64,000 nt of DNA, taken from CALCKU01 sp964654665 (GTDB lineage Bacteria > Pseudomonadota > Alphaproteobacteria > Caulobacterales > Maricaulaceae). The translations under genes were made by a program, and so were the position numbers. The stretch spans positions 1-64,000 of the forward strand of contig CAZZKV010000013.1 in assembly GCA_964654665.1 (NCBI GenBank). The letters run 5' to 3'. This document shows, in pieces, positions 43,705 to 52,110 of this stretch; position 1 is the first letter of the stretch; each line of letters begins with the position of its first letter. A model generated the notes under the pieces. The model searched no databases. It was given only the letters and a program-made list of their open reading frames with translations, and had not been told where the DNA came from.

Positions 43705-44169
43705 TTATCGGCTATCGACGGTTGCGATATAAAGTTCGCGCGCACGGGTTAAGATCGCATTTTCAATCTGGCGGCCAGTATCCGCATCGACAGCGGCATC
43801 TGACCATCCTGTGCCATTGCGGACTTGTTTAAAGACAGAGGCCTTTAAAGCATCGGCGCGTAAATTGGCGTCAAGAATGTAAACATCAATTTTAAACCGT
43901 TCATCCGGCGCTTCGGGGCTGGCAAACCAGTCCTTTGTAATAACGCCGCCAAACGGGTCTACAGAGGCCGTTGGCATGAATTCTAGGGTTTCTAATGAGG
44001 CGCGCCATAAAAAACTATTGACGCCCATATTTGGTGCGGCTTCTACGCGGGCTGATTTAGAGGGTTTATTGGTATTGCGTTTACCAATGGATTTACAACC
44101 GCCCATTAAGGTCACGGAGATAAGTCCGGCGGCCAGCAAGGCTGAAATACGGGTGCGGGTCGATGTCAT
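43705..44169 (-). CDS. DUF3576 lipoprotein
   Basis: 154 residues. Lipobox MGGC (Cys25), then GVNSFLWRASLETLEFMP, SVDPFGGVITKDWF and the end ENAILTRARELYIA, the DUF3576 pattern. Its function is unknown; it is usually adjacent to leuS in alphaproteobacteria and is thought to be an envelope protein. Here two oxidoreductase genes separate it from leuS. Confidence 0.9.
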   Translation of the reverse strand: MTSTRTRISALLAAGLISVTLMGGCKSIGKRNTNKPSKSARVEAAPNMGVNSFLWRASLETLEFMPTASVDPFGGVITKDWFASPEAPDERFKIDVYILDANLRADALKASVFKQVRNGTGWSDAAVDADTGRQIENAILTRARELYIATVDSR

Positions 44170-44382
44170 ATTACGCTCCGAAGCGGGTTTTATGTGAATC
44201 TAGGCGCGGGTTATAACATGTCTACCGCAGCCCGCTAGTCTTTCATTCAGGAAATTATCAAAGTAAAATCTGCGGAAAACCCCATAAAACCGTGTGTTTA
44301 AGGATTTTGTTAACCTTTTTTTAGGAAGCACCCCGCCATCACAGTCTCCAGAACAGCGTAGTTATTTCTGTGCGGAGCGAAT

Positions 44383-46182
44383 ATGCGGACTATAGTCAGA
44401 CCCCAATTAGGTTTTTGGATGACGGTGAGTGCGGTTGTTTTTAGTGCAGCAGCGATCGCTCAGGCTCAGTCGCATTCACCTTTTGCTAATAAGAAAAAGA
44501 CCCAAGCGTGGGAAACGGCGGCACCAGCCGTGCGCCCGGCACCCGCCCCGACCGGCAGCTATCAACAGCCTACATCACATCCGCCGTCTTATCAATTACC
44601 TTCAGCTCAACAAACGGCTCCAGCTCGGTCTCATTATCCAGTAAGCGGGCAAGGCAACTATGTTGCGCCAAAATCATACCAACCGGCTGCCGCTGCTGCA
44701 CAATCTCCAGCAACACAATCCTCTGCCGGGCAATCATATGGTTCGGGCTATAATGCCCCTGTTTCCGGGCCGTCTACCGCGCAGCAATACAGCGGACATG
44801 AAACGGGCGCTTATTATCCGGGACGCTCCGATAAAGGGCAGGCTATACTGGGCCAACATTATAATAGAGAGCACTATCAGGGCAGGGGGTATACTGCTCA
44901 GACTCAAAATTACCCTCATCAAAATTACGGCCAAAACCATGGGCAAAACTATGAGTATAACCCGCAACAGACCCAAAGACGGTCCAATAGCTGGGGGGAT
45001 AAATTAGGGCTTCGTAATCTGGCAACATCTGTGACCGGGTTTTTAAAATTTGGTGCTGCGGCTACAGACCGCGACAGCCGTGACGGGGATGGGTGGTCTG
45101 AAGATTTTATTGCTGATGGTAAAATTAATGCCGAGGTGAGTGCCATCACGTCTGGCGGGCTTGAATATGGTATAGGAGCAGAATTACGCGGCCAATATGA
45201 TAGGTATCGCCGTGGATTTGGCGGACGTGTTGGCGATTGTCCGGCCAGTGTTACCGGATGTGCGTCGACTCTCATTGCAGGCGTGCCAACAGCGGTACGC
45301 GGGCATACCAGTCAATTTTATACGGATGGTCCGTCTAACGCCAAAGAAGAAGAATTTGCGCTTGAAGGCGCTTATCTATTTTTACGTTCGGCTTATGGGG
45401 ATATTTCTGTTGGTCGGGATGACGGCGCGGCCTATCTCTTTTCATTGGGCGCACCGAGCCTTCTGGCGATTAATGCGTCAAACTCTGGTGTTGATTATAC
45501 GGGGCTTGATAGTGTTAAAACGGTCAATGATGCCTCAGGGTTTGCCGAGAAAATCACCTATACAAGCCCGCGCCTTTTGGGCGACACTGTTGGGGTTGGT
45601 GTTCAATTTGGCGTATCCTATGCGTTGGATGCTCGGGCTTGCGGCGTTGATTATTGCGTGCGGGACAATGGCCGCGATGGGTCAGGGGCGCTCGCACCTG
45701 ATCTTGAAGATGTGATAGAGGCTGGTCTATCTCTGGATCGTAATTTCGATAATGGCTTGCGCATCGAAGCCACGGCCACCTATGCAACTGCATCCGAAGA
45801 GAGCGGCATTGCAGCTTTTGATGATCTAAAATCTTTCGGACTGGGGTTAGAATTGGGATATGGCGATTGGACATTGGGCGGCTCCTATCTTGATAGTAAT
45901 AATGCGCTGCAAGACGGCGATTATACAGCCTATGACGTTGGCCTAACGTGGAAACCGGGTGATTGGGGCGTCACGCTGGGATATGGCCATGCCGAAGATA
46001 AGAATATTAATCTGGAATCCGATCAAGCTGTTTTAGGGTTCACCTATGATTGGGGTAAATACCGTCTTGGAACAGGTGTTCAATATATCGAGCGAGATGT
46101 GCCTATTGCTGCCGGCGGTTTAGTTCTTTCCGAGACAGAAAAGGCAACATCGATCTTTATTGAAGGCGGTATAACTTTCTAG
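44383..46182 (+). CDS. Porin with long Gln/Tyr/Pro-rich N-terminal extension
   Basis: 599 residues. Signal peptide 1-29. Residues 30-200 are low complexity, rich in Gln, Tyr, Ser, Pro, Ala and later Asn/Gly/His (NYGQNHGQNYEYNPQQTQ). From about 205 a general alphaproteobacterial porin barrel follows: TSVTGFLKFGAA, GLEYGIGAELRGQYDR, GDISVGRDDGAAY, and a final FIEGGITF strand with terminal Phe, the outer-membrane insertion signal. Porins let small solutes cross the outer membrane. The extension is not normal for the family and may be periplasmic or wall-bound. Own promoter region of about 210 bases upstream. Confidence 0.85.
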   Translation: MRTIVRPQLGFWMTVSAVVFSAAAIAQAQSHSPFANKKKTQAWETAAPAVRPAPAPTGSYQQPTSHPPSYQLPSAQQTAPARSHYPVSGQGNYVAPKSYQPAAAAAQSPATQSSAGQSYGSGYNAPVSGPSTAQQYSGHETGAYYPGRSDKGQAILGQHYNREHYQGRGYTAQTQNYPHQNYGQNHGQNYEYNPQQTQRRSNSWGDKLGLRNLATSVTGFLKFGAAATDRDSRDGDGWSEDFIADGKINAEVSAITSGGLEYGIGAELRGQYDRYRRGFGGRVGDCPASVTGCASTLIAGVPTAVRGHTSQFYTDGPSNAKEEEFALEGAYLFLRSAYGDISVGRDDGAAYLFSLGAPSLLAINASNSGVDYTGLDSVKTVNDASGFAEKITYTSPRLLGDTVGVGVQFGVSYALDARACGVDYCVRDNGRDGSGALAPDLEDVIEAGLSLDRNFDNGLRIEATATYATASEESGIAAFDDLKSFGLGLELGYGDWTLGGSYLDSNNALQDGDYTAYDVGLTWKPGDWGVTLGYGHAEDKNINLESDQAVLGFTYDWGKYRLGTGVQYIERDVPIAAGGLVLSETEKATSIFIEGGITF

Positions 46183-46304
46183 AATTTAAGGTGTTTTGCC
46201 GAGAGGTGCAGACAATTCATATATGTTCAGGCGCCGTTCAGCCTCGTTTTCTTAAGAAACTGTTATCTAATAAGATATGTTGAATTATTTCTAAGGATAA
46301 CCTG

Positions 46305-46775
46305 ATGCTTGTACCGCTTTCTCGTTTTGCCGTTTCTGCGGCCACTGTTTTTGCCCTATCGGCTTGCGCAACGGCCCCAAGCCCGCTCATGGCAGGTATT
46401 CCGTCAACCTCTTTCGCCAAATCAGGTGATAATTTACGTCTGGCAACAGACCCTGTGTGCCAGCGCCTCTATGAAAATGCAGCCAATTACGTACCGCAAG
46501 CCAAGCGTCCGGGAGTTGGCCAAAATATTCTGACAAGTGTGGGCTTATCGGTTCTAACCAGTGTTGTAGCCAGCGCCGTTGCGCCGGGCGCAGGGACATT
46601 GGGCGGCGTTGCTGCGCGCTCGGCTACGGCTTCTGCGACAGCAATTGCCGGAAGTACGGTGGTTAATGAAATAAACAAACCGGTCCCTTTGACCAAGGAA
46701 TTAACGCAAGCGGCCAGTCGTGTGGGATGCCCTTTAACCCCTGCAGCACCGAATACGGGCACAACGGCGCTTTAA
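46305..46775 (+). CDS. Small lipoprotein with Gly/Ala-rich hydrophobic segment
   Basis: 156 residues; lipobox LSAC (Cys21). A conserved-looking DPVCQRLYENAANYVPQAKRP is followed by a hydrophobic, Gly-Ala-Ser rich stretch (about 75-125) resembling glycine-zipper lipoproteins. AAGGATAACCTG precedes the ATG. Possibly an envelope-structure protein of the glycine-zipper kind; not assigned. Confidence 0.75.
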   Translation: MLVPLSRFAVSAATVFALSACATAPSPLMAGIPSTSFAKSGDNLRLATDPVCQRLYENAANYVPQAKRPGVGQNILTSVGLSVLTSVVASAVAPGAGTLGGVAARSATASATAIAGSTVVNEINKPVPLTKELTQAASRVGCPLTPAAPNTGTTAL

Positions 46776-46872
46776 TACATATAATTTTCTAACATATATA
46801 TTACGGATAATGGGTTCAGTCCACCATCTGCTTATAGGGCCCATGAGCTGTTAATATCTTTGATACGCTAAC

Positions 46873-47214
46873 TCAGAGGTAGAGGCCTTGCTCATGGATC
46901 GTCCATCCGGCTGTTATAGTTTTGCCCTTGATAACCGGGCGTTTTATTAATGTTGGATGTTGCTCCATAAGCGAGAGGGCTTTGGCGCTATCCATATCCG
47001 CCTTATCTGTCTCATTTAATCCGCGCCATGTCGTGGATCGTGTGTTGAGTAATTTTTGCCAGCCAATAACGGTTTCTATCGCGGCTAAATCAGCGGGGGT
47101 TACGCCGTCTGCCCGGACATCAATCAAGGTCAGATCATGTCCGGCTTGTGTTAGCGCCTTAATGGCTTTGCGGCAAGTGTCACAGCTTTTAAGATGATAG
47201 AGTGTCAGGTCCAT
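46873..47214 (-). CDS. ArsC/Spx/YffB-family protein
   Basis: 113 residues, thioredoxin-like ArsC fold: LYHLKSCDTCRKAIKAL with a CxxC pair, TLIDVRADGVTPADL, LNTRSTTWRGL and PTLIKRPVIKGKTITAGW. The family covers arsenate reductases and Spx-type regulators; this one resembles the short YffB/Spx-like branch, in which arsenate reduction is unproven. It follows the lipase gene by one base, so it is in the same operon. Confidence 0.88.
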   Translation of the reverse strand: MDLTLYHLKSCDTCRKAIKALTQAGHDLTLIDVRADGVTPADLAAIETVIGWQKLLNTRSTTWRGLNETDKADMDSAKALSLMEQHPTLIKRPVIKGKTITAGWTIHEQGLYL

Positions 47215-47215
47215 A

Positions 47216-48037
47216 TTATATCTGTTCTATAATAAAGGTTGTCATTGCGGCGTAAACATGCGCGCGGCTGGTATCATTATGTATTTCGTGTTCAGTATTA
47301 TCGATAGGGATAAATCGGCAATTTTGAGCGTTTGCGGCAAAAGCGGCGCTTGCTGAAAAATCGGTTAGTTGATCATCGCGGGCATGCATGAGTAATAAAG
47401 GTGTATCCCACTGACGCGCTTGGGATAAAACCCAAGCCCCGCCCGCAATCATTCCATCGGCCAGCCGTAATCCAAGCCGCCCATGATTTAGCGGATCATT
47501 CATATAGAGCGCTTGTTCGTCTGGAAGGCGGGATATTTTTTCCCCTTGTATCGGTTGGCTGATCGCGAGTTTCGGAAATAATTTAGAGAGGCCGCGGGCC
47601 AGAATTTGCACGCCCTGTGGGATCGGTTGAGGGAGGGCCAGCAAGGGCGCAGATGCAATAACCGCGCCTATGTTTCGGCGGTTCTGAAGGGTATAATTGA
47701 GTACAAGTCCGCCGCCCATGGAATGCCCATAGAGGATAAGCGGTATATCCGGGTAACGCTGGCCCGCATCATCTATGACAGCATCTATATCGGCATGTAG
47801 ATGATCGTAATGGCATACAACACCGCGCGGGCCAGGACTTTGGCCATGCCCGCGTAAATCAATCGCGACAACAGCAATATTATGGGTACATAAATACTGG
47901 GCCATAGTATCATAGCGTCCGGCATGTTCACCAAACCCGTGAATCAGGACCATAACAGCTTTTGGTGTTTCGCAGGTCCAGTGATAGCCATGCAAAGATA
48001 GGCTGCCCGCCGCAGATGTCAGTGATAATATATCCAT
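47216..48037 (-). CDS. Alpha/beta hydrolase, monoacylglycerol lipase-like
   Basis: 273 residues. VLIHGFGEHAGRYDTMA (oxyanion part), AIDLRGHGQSPGPRG, LYGHSMGGGLVLNY with the nucleophile Ser, LLMHARDDQLTDF with Asp, and IDNTEHEIHND with His. This is the serine-aminopeptidase S33 / hydrolase-4 type, close to monoglyceride lipases and lysophospholipases. Cytoplasmic by sequence. Its ATG overlaps the upstream YbjQ-like stop (TGATG). Confidence 0.9.
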   Translation of the reverse strand: MDILSLTSAAGSLSLHGYHWTCETPKAVMVLIHGFGEHAGRYDTMAQYLCTHNIAVVAIDLRGHGQSPGPRGVVCHYDHLHADIDAVIDDAGQRYPDIPLILYGHSMGGGLVLNYTLQNRRNIGAVIASAPLLALPQPIPQGVQILARGLSKLFPKLAISQPIQGEKISRLPDEQALYMNDPLNHGRLGLRLADGMIAGGAWVLSQARQWDTPLLLMHARDDQLTDFSASAAFAANAQNCRFIPIDNTEHEIHNDTSRAHVYAAMTTFIIEQI

Positions 48038-48498
48038 CAGGCCAGCTCTGTCTCGTTAGGGGCATATTTTACGGCTGTGCCGTAAGCGAGCAGTTCAGCC
48101 CCGCCACCTTGATTGGCGGGCTGTGCGCCGATGCTGGAATATTCAATCCGTATATTGTAAATCGCGTCGGCTCCCATGGTGTCAGCCTTTTTCATCATGC
48201 GAATAATGGCCTCGCGGCGGGCGCGTTCGACAAGACTTTCATAACCGCGCAGCCGTCCGCCAATCATGGTTTTTATACCCGCTGCGACAACTTTAAAATA
48301 ATCAACAGCAATAACCACATTACCTGAAACAAGCGCGCCGCCCGGAACAAGATTATCCGGTAGTGTTTTAATGTTGAGCACTGTGATATGGCTCAGCGCG
48401 TCTTCCTCGGCGCGCAGCCTTTTGAAATGGTTTTGTTCATTCAGGCGTCCAAAAAAGAAACCAATAAACAATAAGGCTATGGGGATAAGAAAGCCCAA
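48037..48498 (-). CDS. YbjQ-family protein with N-terminal membrane helix
   Basis: 153 residues. Residues 1-18 form a membrane anchor, then a YbjQ (PF01906) domain: VLNIKTLPDNLVPGG, GIKTMIGGRLRGYESLVERAR, MGADAIYNIRIEYSSIG and YGTAVKY. The TTG start follows the previous stop directly (TAATTG) with GGTGAG upstream. YbjQ proteins form pentamers of unknown function. A second copy without the anchor precedes it. Confidence 0.85.
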   Translation of the reverse strand: MGFLIPIALLFIGFFFGRLNEQNHFKRLRAEEDALSHITVLNIKTLPDNLVPGGALVSGNVVIAVDYFKVVAAGIKTMIGGRLRGYESLVERARREAIIRMMKKADTMGADAIYNIRIEYSSIGAQPANQGGGAELLAYGTAVKYAPNETELA

Positions 48499-48813
48499 TT
48501 AACTCACCATAACGGCAGTGCCGTAAACATAAAGCTCAGAAGCGCCAGCCGAGACAGATGATGTTGAGAAGCGAATATTTATAATAGCATTTGCTCCCAT
48601 GTCTCTGGCTTCATCGACCATGCGGCCTGTCGCCTCATCGCGGGCATCGCCTAAAAGTTCGGTATAACCGCGCAGCTCGCCGCCGACGATGTTTTTAAGT
48701 CCGGCCATTATATCGCGGCCAAAATGTTTTGATCGAACTGTATTGCCTTGAACTAAACCAAGGTGGGATGTGATTTCGCGTCCCGGAACGGTTTCGAGAT
48801 TGGTCAAAATCAT
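48499..48813 (-). CDS. YbjQ-family protein
   Basis: 104 residues, full YbjQ domain: TNLETVPGREITSHLGLVQG, KNIVGGELRGYTELLGDARDEA, MGANAIINIRFSTSSV and YVYGTAVMVS. Soluble. Start at 48813 with AAGGAG upstream; the frame extends 30 codons further 5' but without support. It heads an operon of YbjQ, anchored YbjQ, lipase and ArsC-like protein. Confidence 0.92.
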   Translation of the reverse strand: MILTNLETVPGREITSHLGLVQGNTVRSKHFGRDIMAGLKNIVGGELRGYTELLGDARDEATGRMVDEARDMGANAIINIRFSTSSVSAGASELYVYGTAVMVS

Positions 48814-48936
48814 GACGGCTCCTTTGATATCTTTGCATCTGTGGCTTTGGGGGCACAGGGCTTTGTGTGTTTGTGTAAGTTTACGCTCGCTTACGAAAAA
48901 CACTAGGGTATAAACACAAAAAAATGGGAATGGTTT

Positions 48937-49770
48937 ATGCGCCTCATCGGACTGACTATATTAGCCCTTATTGCCTTTGCGGCCAATTCTGTTTTGGCAC
49001 GGTTGGCACTGAGCGGCGATGTCATTGCGCCAGGGTCTTTCACGCTGATTCGGATTGTGTCTGGCGCTTGTGTCTTGGCTTTGCTGTTGCAGCGCCGCGC
49101 CTTTAATAGCGGCAGTTGGGCTGGAGGTCTGGCTTTGTTATCCTATGCCGGATTTTTTTCATGGGCCTATCTATCTTTAGGAGCCGGGACGGGGGCGTTG
49201 ATTTTATTTGCTGCGGTGCAAGTCACGATGATCGGCGCTGGTCTATTAATGGGCGAGCGGTTGGGTGTGGTGCAATGGTTGGGCTTTTTCATGGCGATTG
49301 CCGGTTTGGTTTTTTTGCTGGCCCCCGGCTTATCAGCCCCGCCGATTATAGGGGCCGGACTTATGGCTGTGTCAGGGATATCATGGGGGCTTTATTCTTT
49401 GATCGGGCGAGGCCGCCAAAATCCGTCGGCGCAAACCGCTGGTAATTTTATACGCGCGGCGGTTATGGCAATCGCCCTATCGCTGCCGCTTTTCTGGCTG
49501 TGGCCAGAACCTCTACCTACGGCAAAAGGGATAGTCCTTGCGTTGACCTCTGGTATTATCACGTCCGGCTTTGGATACATTTTGTGGTATGCAGCCCTTA
49601 AGTCCCTGCGTGCCAGTCAGGCCGGGATAGCCCAGCTTATGGTTCCGCCATTGGCAGCCTTGGGCGGGGTGTTGTTTCTATCTGAAACGATCAGCCTGCG
49701 GTTTTTACTGGCAAGCACTATTATCTTGATAGGTGTTGTTTTAGCCACACGGCAAAAAGACATGCCTTAG
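48937..49770 (+). CDS. DMT-superfamily (EamA) transporter
   Basis: 277 residues with ten predicted membrane helices in two EamA repeats: NSVLARLALSGDVIAPGSFT in the first and GYILWYAALKSLRASQAGIA in the second, the latter with the usual Pro-Leu-Ala motif (LMVPPLAALGGVLFLSE). These export metabolites or amino acids; substrate unknown. Divergent from the YbjQ operon. Confidence 0.9.
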   Translation: MRLIGLTILALIAFAANSVLARLALSGDVIAPGSFTLIRIVSGACVLALLLQRRAFNSGSWAGGLALLSYAGFFSWAYLSLGAGTGALILFAAVQVTMIGAGLLMGERLGVVQWLGFFMAIAGLVFLLAPGLSAPPIIGAGLMAVSGISWGLYSLIGRGRQNPSAQTAGNFIRAAVMAIALSLPLFWLWPEPLPTAKGIVLALTSGIITSGFGYILWYAALKSLRASQAGIAQLMVPPLAALGGVLFLSETISLRFLLASTIILIGVVLATRQKDMP

Positions 49771-49832
49771 CAAAATTTAATCCTGCCCTTTTTCAGTATC
49801 CGTTAGACTGCTTACGAGGAGGTTTGATTTAT

Positions 49833-51071
49833 ATGAAACGGTTTTTATTATTCAGTAGTCTGCTTTGTTTAACTGGTTGCGGGTTGTCGGAAAATGATAC
49901 GCGCTCCATAAAAAATATGGCCTATAAAGGACCCAATGCGCTTTGCACGCAGATAGAAACTATTTTGGTTAATCCTCCACCTGACATGACGGCGAAGCAA
50001 AAAAAAGAAGCTATGCTAAGCCGAGATGTTTGCCGCTTACCCAGCGATGATATTACAATTGATGATGCAATTGCAGCGCTGGACGGCGACACAATTGCCT
50101 TTGATATAAAGAATAATATAATAACGCTTTATGTTTTATCTGCGCAAGATAAGCATAGGGTATGTTGCTCCTTGCAAACGTATTTATTAAAGATAGGCAA
50201 AACCCAGACAGGTAATTATTTTGCGGGGCGTTACCGTCTTAAAGATTTGAACCAGGCACGATTACAGTTTTTCCGACCCGACTTTTCTGGAAAACCGATA
50301 TTTTTTAAAGGCTCGCTGTCCTTTGTGGATATTCCATTTAATAAAGGAGAACTGTTAGGACACTATACTGAAGGCGTTATTGACAGTACGGCGCTAAATG
50401 AGAAACGAAAATATCAACTCTATACACCTCCCGGTTTTAAGATGGGTGATAATGTGCCTATCCTTATGCTTGGGGATGGTTCATCATTGGGGTATTATAT
50501 TCGTCAATGGGAACCAATGATTTTAGCGGGAACCGTTGCTCCTTTTGTCGCGATCGGTATTAATTCCGGTAAACGCGCGGTTGTTGATCCTCAAAAGCAA
50601 TATGATTTTGATGTTCGCAATGCTGATTATATCTATAATTATAGCAAAGGCCCACAGCGGTTTTCTAATCATTTAACGTTTGTAATAGATGAGTTGTTGA
50701 CGCGTGTTGCTGCAGAATTAGGCTTAACGCCTCGAGCCGGAACAACGGCGCTGGCGGGTGGGTCTAGTGCAGGATCTTTTGCGCTATGGGGTGTTATGAA
50801 GCGGCCTGATATATTTGGCTATTCAATTGGAACATCGCCAAGCGGGCCTATTCCCAAAGATATTTCGGCTTTGGCAGCAACTCGGCATTATTATATGAGT
50901 GCAGGCTTATATGAGCCGGGGTTTTTAACGAATGCGGAGTTATATATGTCCTTTTTATCACAAGCGGGTGCACACACTGATATAACGACCTATCCGGATG
51001 GGCATAGTGATGATCATAAAGCTATGCAGATGGTGGCTGTTTTACCAAAAATATTTCCACCAAAAGAATAG
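49833..51071 (+). CDS. Esterase-like lipoprotein (alpha/beta hydrolase fold)
   Basis: 412 residues; lipobox LTGC (Cys16). An N-terminal ~170-residue domain of unknown type is followed by an esterase-D/Fes-like fold: KYQLYTPPGFKMGDNVPILM, DGSSLGYYIRQWEPMI, LAGGSSAGSFALWG with the nucleophile Ser, and YPDGHSDDHKAMQ near the end with a candidate His. Ferric-siderophore esterases share this fold, but the substrate cannot be told. GAGGAGG lies about ten bases before the ATG. Confidence 0.8.
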   Translation: MKRFLLFSSLLCLTGCGLSENDTRSIKNMAYKGPNALCTQIETILVNPPPDMTAKQKKEAMLSRDVCRLPSDDITIDDAIAALDGDTIAFDIKNNIITLYVLSAQDKHRVCCSLQTYLLKIGKTQTGNYFAGRYRLKDLNQARLQFFRPDFSGKPIFFKGSLSFVDIPFNKGELLGHYTEGVIDSTALNEKRKYQLYTPPGFKMGDNVPILMLGDGSSLGYYIRQWEPMILAGTVAPFVAIGINSGKRAVVDPQKQYDFDVRNADYIYNYSKGPQRFSNHLTFVIDELLTRVAAELGLTPRAGTTALAGGSSAGSFALWGVMKRPDIFGYSIGTSPSGPIPKDISALAATRHYYMSAGLYEPGFLTNAELYMSFLSQAGAHTDITTYPDGHSDDHKAMQMVAVLPKIFPPKE

Positions 51072-51159
51072 GGTATTCTATTTTGCGTTGATGGCGGTTT
51101 AGCGGCTTGAGTTTTTTGTGCGGCTGCGCCACAAGGCTTTGGTAATAGGAGCCCGCCTC

Positions 51160-52110
51160 ATGAGCCTAAAAGTCGCCTTCCAGATGGATCCGATGGAAAC
51201 GGTCGATATTGACGCCGATACAACTTTTGCTTTGGCCGAAGTAGCGGCGGCACGTGGTATGGAATTATTTGAATATGGGCCGCAACATCTGGCCTATAAT
51301 GAAGGCCGGATAGAGGCCTATGCTCGCTCGATGACCATACAGCGCGATTATGACAATCATGTGGAATTTGGCTCTCGCCGCAGCCTTGATTTAGCGGCAG
51401 ATATCGATGTTGTCTGGATGCGGCAAGACCCGCCTTTTGATATGGCGTATATCACAGCAGCGCATTTGCTGGAACGCCTCAAGGGCAATACATTAGTTGT
51501 CAATGACCCTGAATGGGTGCGTAGTTGCCCTGAAAAAATTCTGCCGCTGGATTATCCTCATCTTATGCCCGAAACGCTGATCACGCGTGATCGCGGGGCA
51601 ATTGATGCCTTTCGCGCGCGTCATAAGGATATTGTTCTCAAACCATTATTTGGGAATGGCGGGGCAGGGGTGTTCCGCGTGAAGGCTGATGACAGTAATT
51701 ATGCCAGCTTGCTGGAAATGTTTATGGATAGCTCGCGCGAGCCGATTATAGCCCAAGCGTTTCTTAAAGACGTTTCCAAGGGTGACAAACGGATCATTAT
51801 TATTGATGGCGATGCGGTAGGCGCGATTAACCGCGTACCGCTCAAAGGTGAGACGCGCAGTAATATGCATGTTGGCGGTAAGGCTGTGCCGACAGAGTTA
51901 ACAGAGGATGATATACGTATTTGCGAGGCGATTGGTCCGATGCTCAAGGCGCGCGGCCAGATATTGGTTGGTATTGATGTGATTGGTGATAAAATGACGG
52001 AGATTAATATCACCAGCCCGACAGGGGTTCAGGAGTTGAAACGCTTTTCCGGTGTTGATGCGGCCGCGCTGTCTTGGGATGCGATAGAGCGTAAATTGGC
52101 TTCTGTGTGA
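51160..52110 (+). CDS. gshB: Glutathione synthetase
   Basis: 316 residues, the usual GshB length. Substrate and ATP sites: LKVAFQMDPMETVDIDADTT, WMRQDPPFDMAYITA, VVNDPEWVRSCPEKILPL, IVLKPLFGNGGAGVFRV (ATP-grasp), AQAFLKDVSKGDKRI, NMHVGGKAVPTEL and INITSPTGVQEL. It adds glycine to gamma-glutamylcysteine. Start at 51160 has AGGAG upstream. Its stop overlaps the next gene (GTGA), so the FAD enzyme is coupled to it. No gshA is visible in the window. Confidence 0.95.
   Translation: MSLKVAFQMDPMETVDIDADTTFALAEVAAARGMELFEYGPQHLAYNEGRIEAYARSMTIQRDYDNHVEFGSRRSLDLAADIDVVWMRQDPPFDMAYITAAHLLERLKGNTLVVNDPEWVRSCPEKILPLDYPHLMPETLITRDRGAIDAFRARHKDIVLKPLFGNGGAGVFRVKADDSNYASLLEMFMDSSREPIIAQAFLKDVSKGDKRIIIIDGDAVGAINRVPLKGETRSNMHVGGKAVPTELTEDDIRICEAIGPMLKARGQILVGIDVIGDKMTEINITSPTGVQELKRFSGVDAAALSWDAIERKLASV

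Noticed and set aside
44298..44314. CtrA-like site (TTAA...TTAAC) upstream of the porin
   Set aside because: The spacer between the two TTAA elements is 8 bases, not the 7 of the CtrA consensus, and AT-rich sequence gives such matches often.
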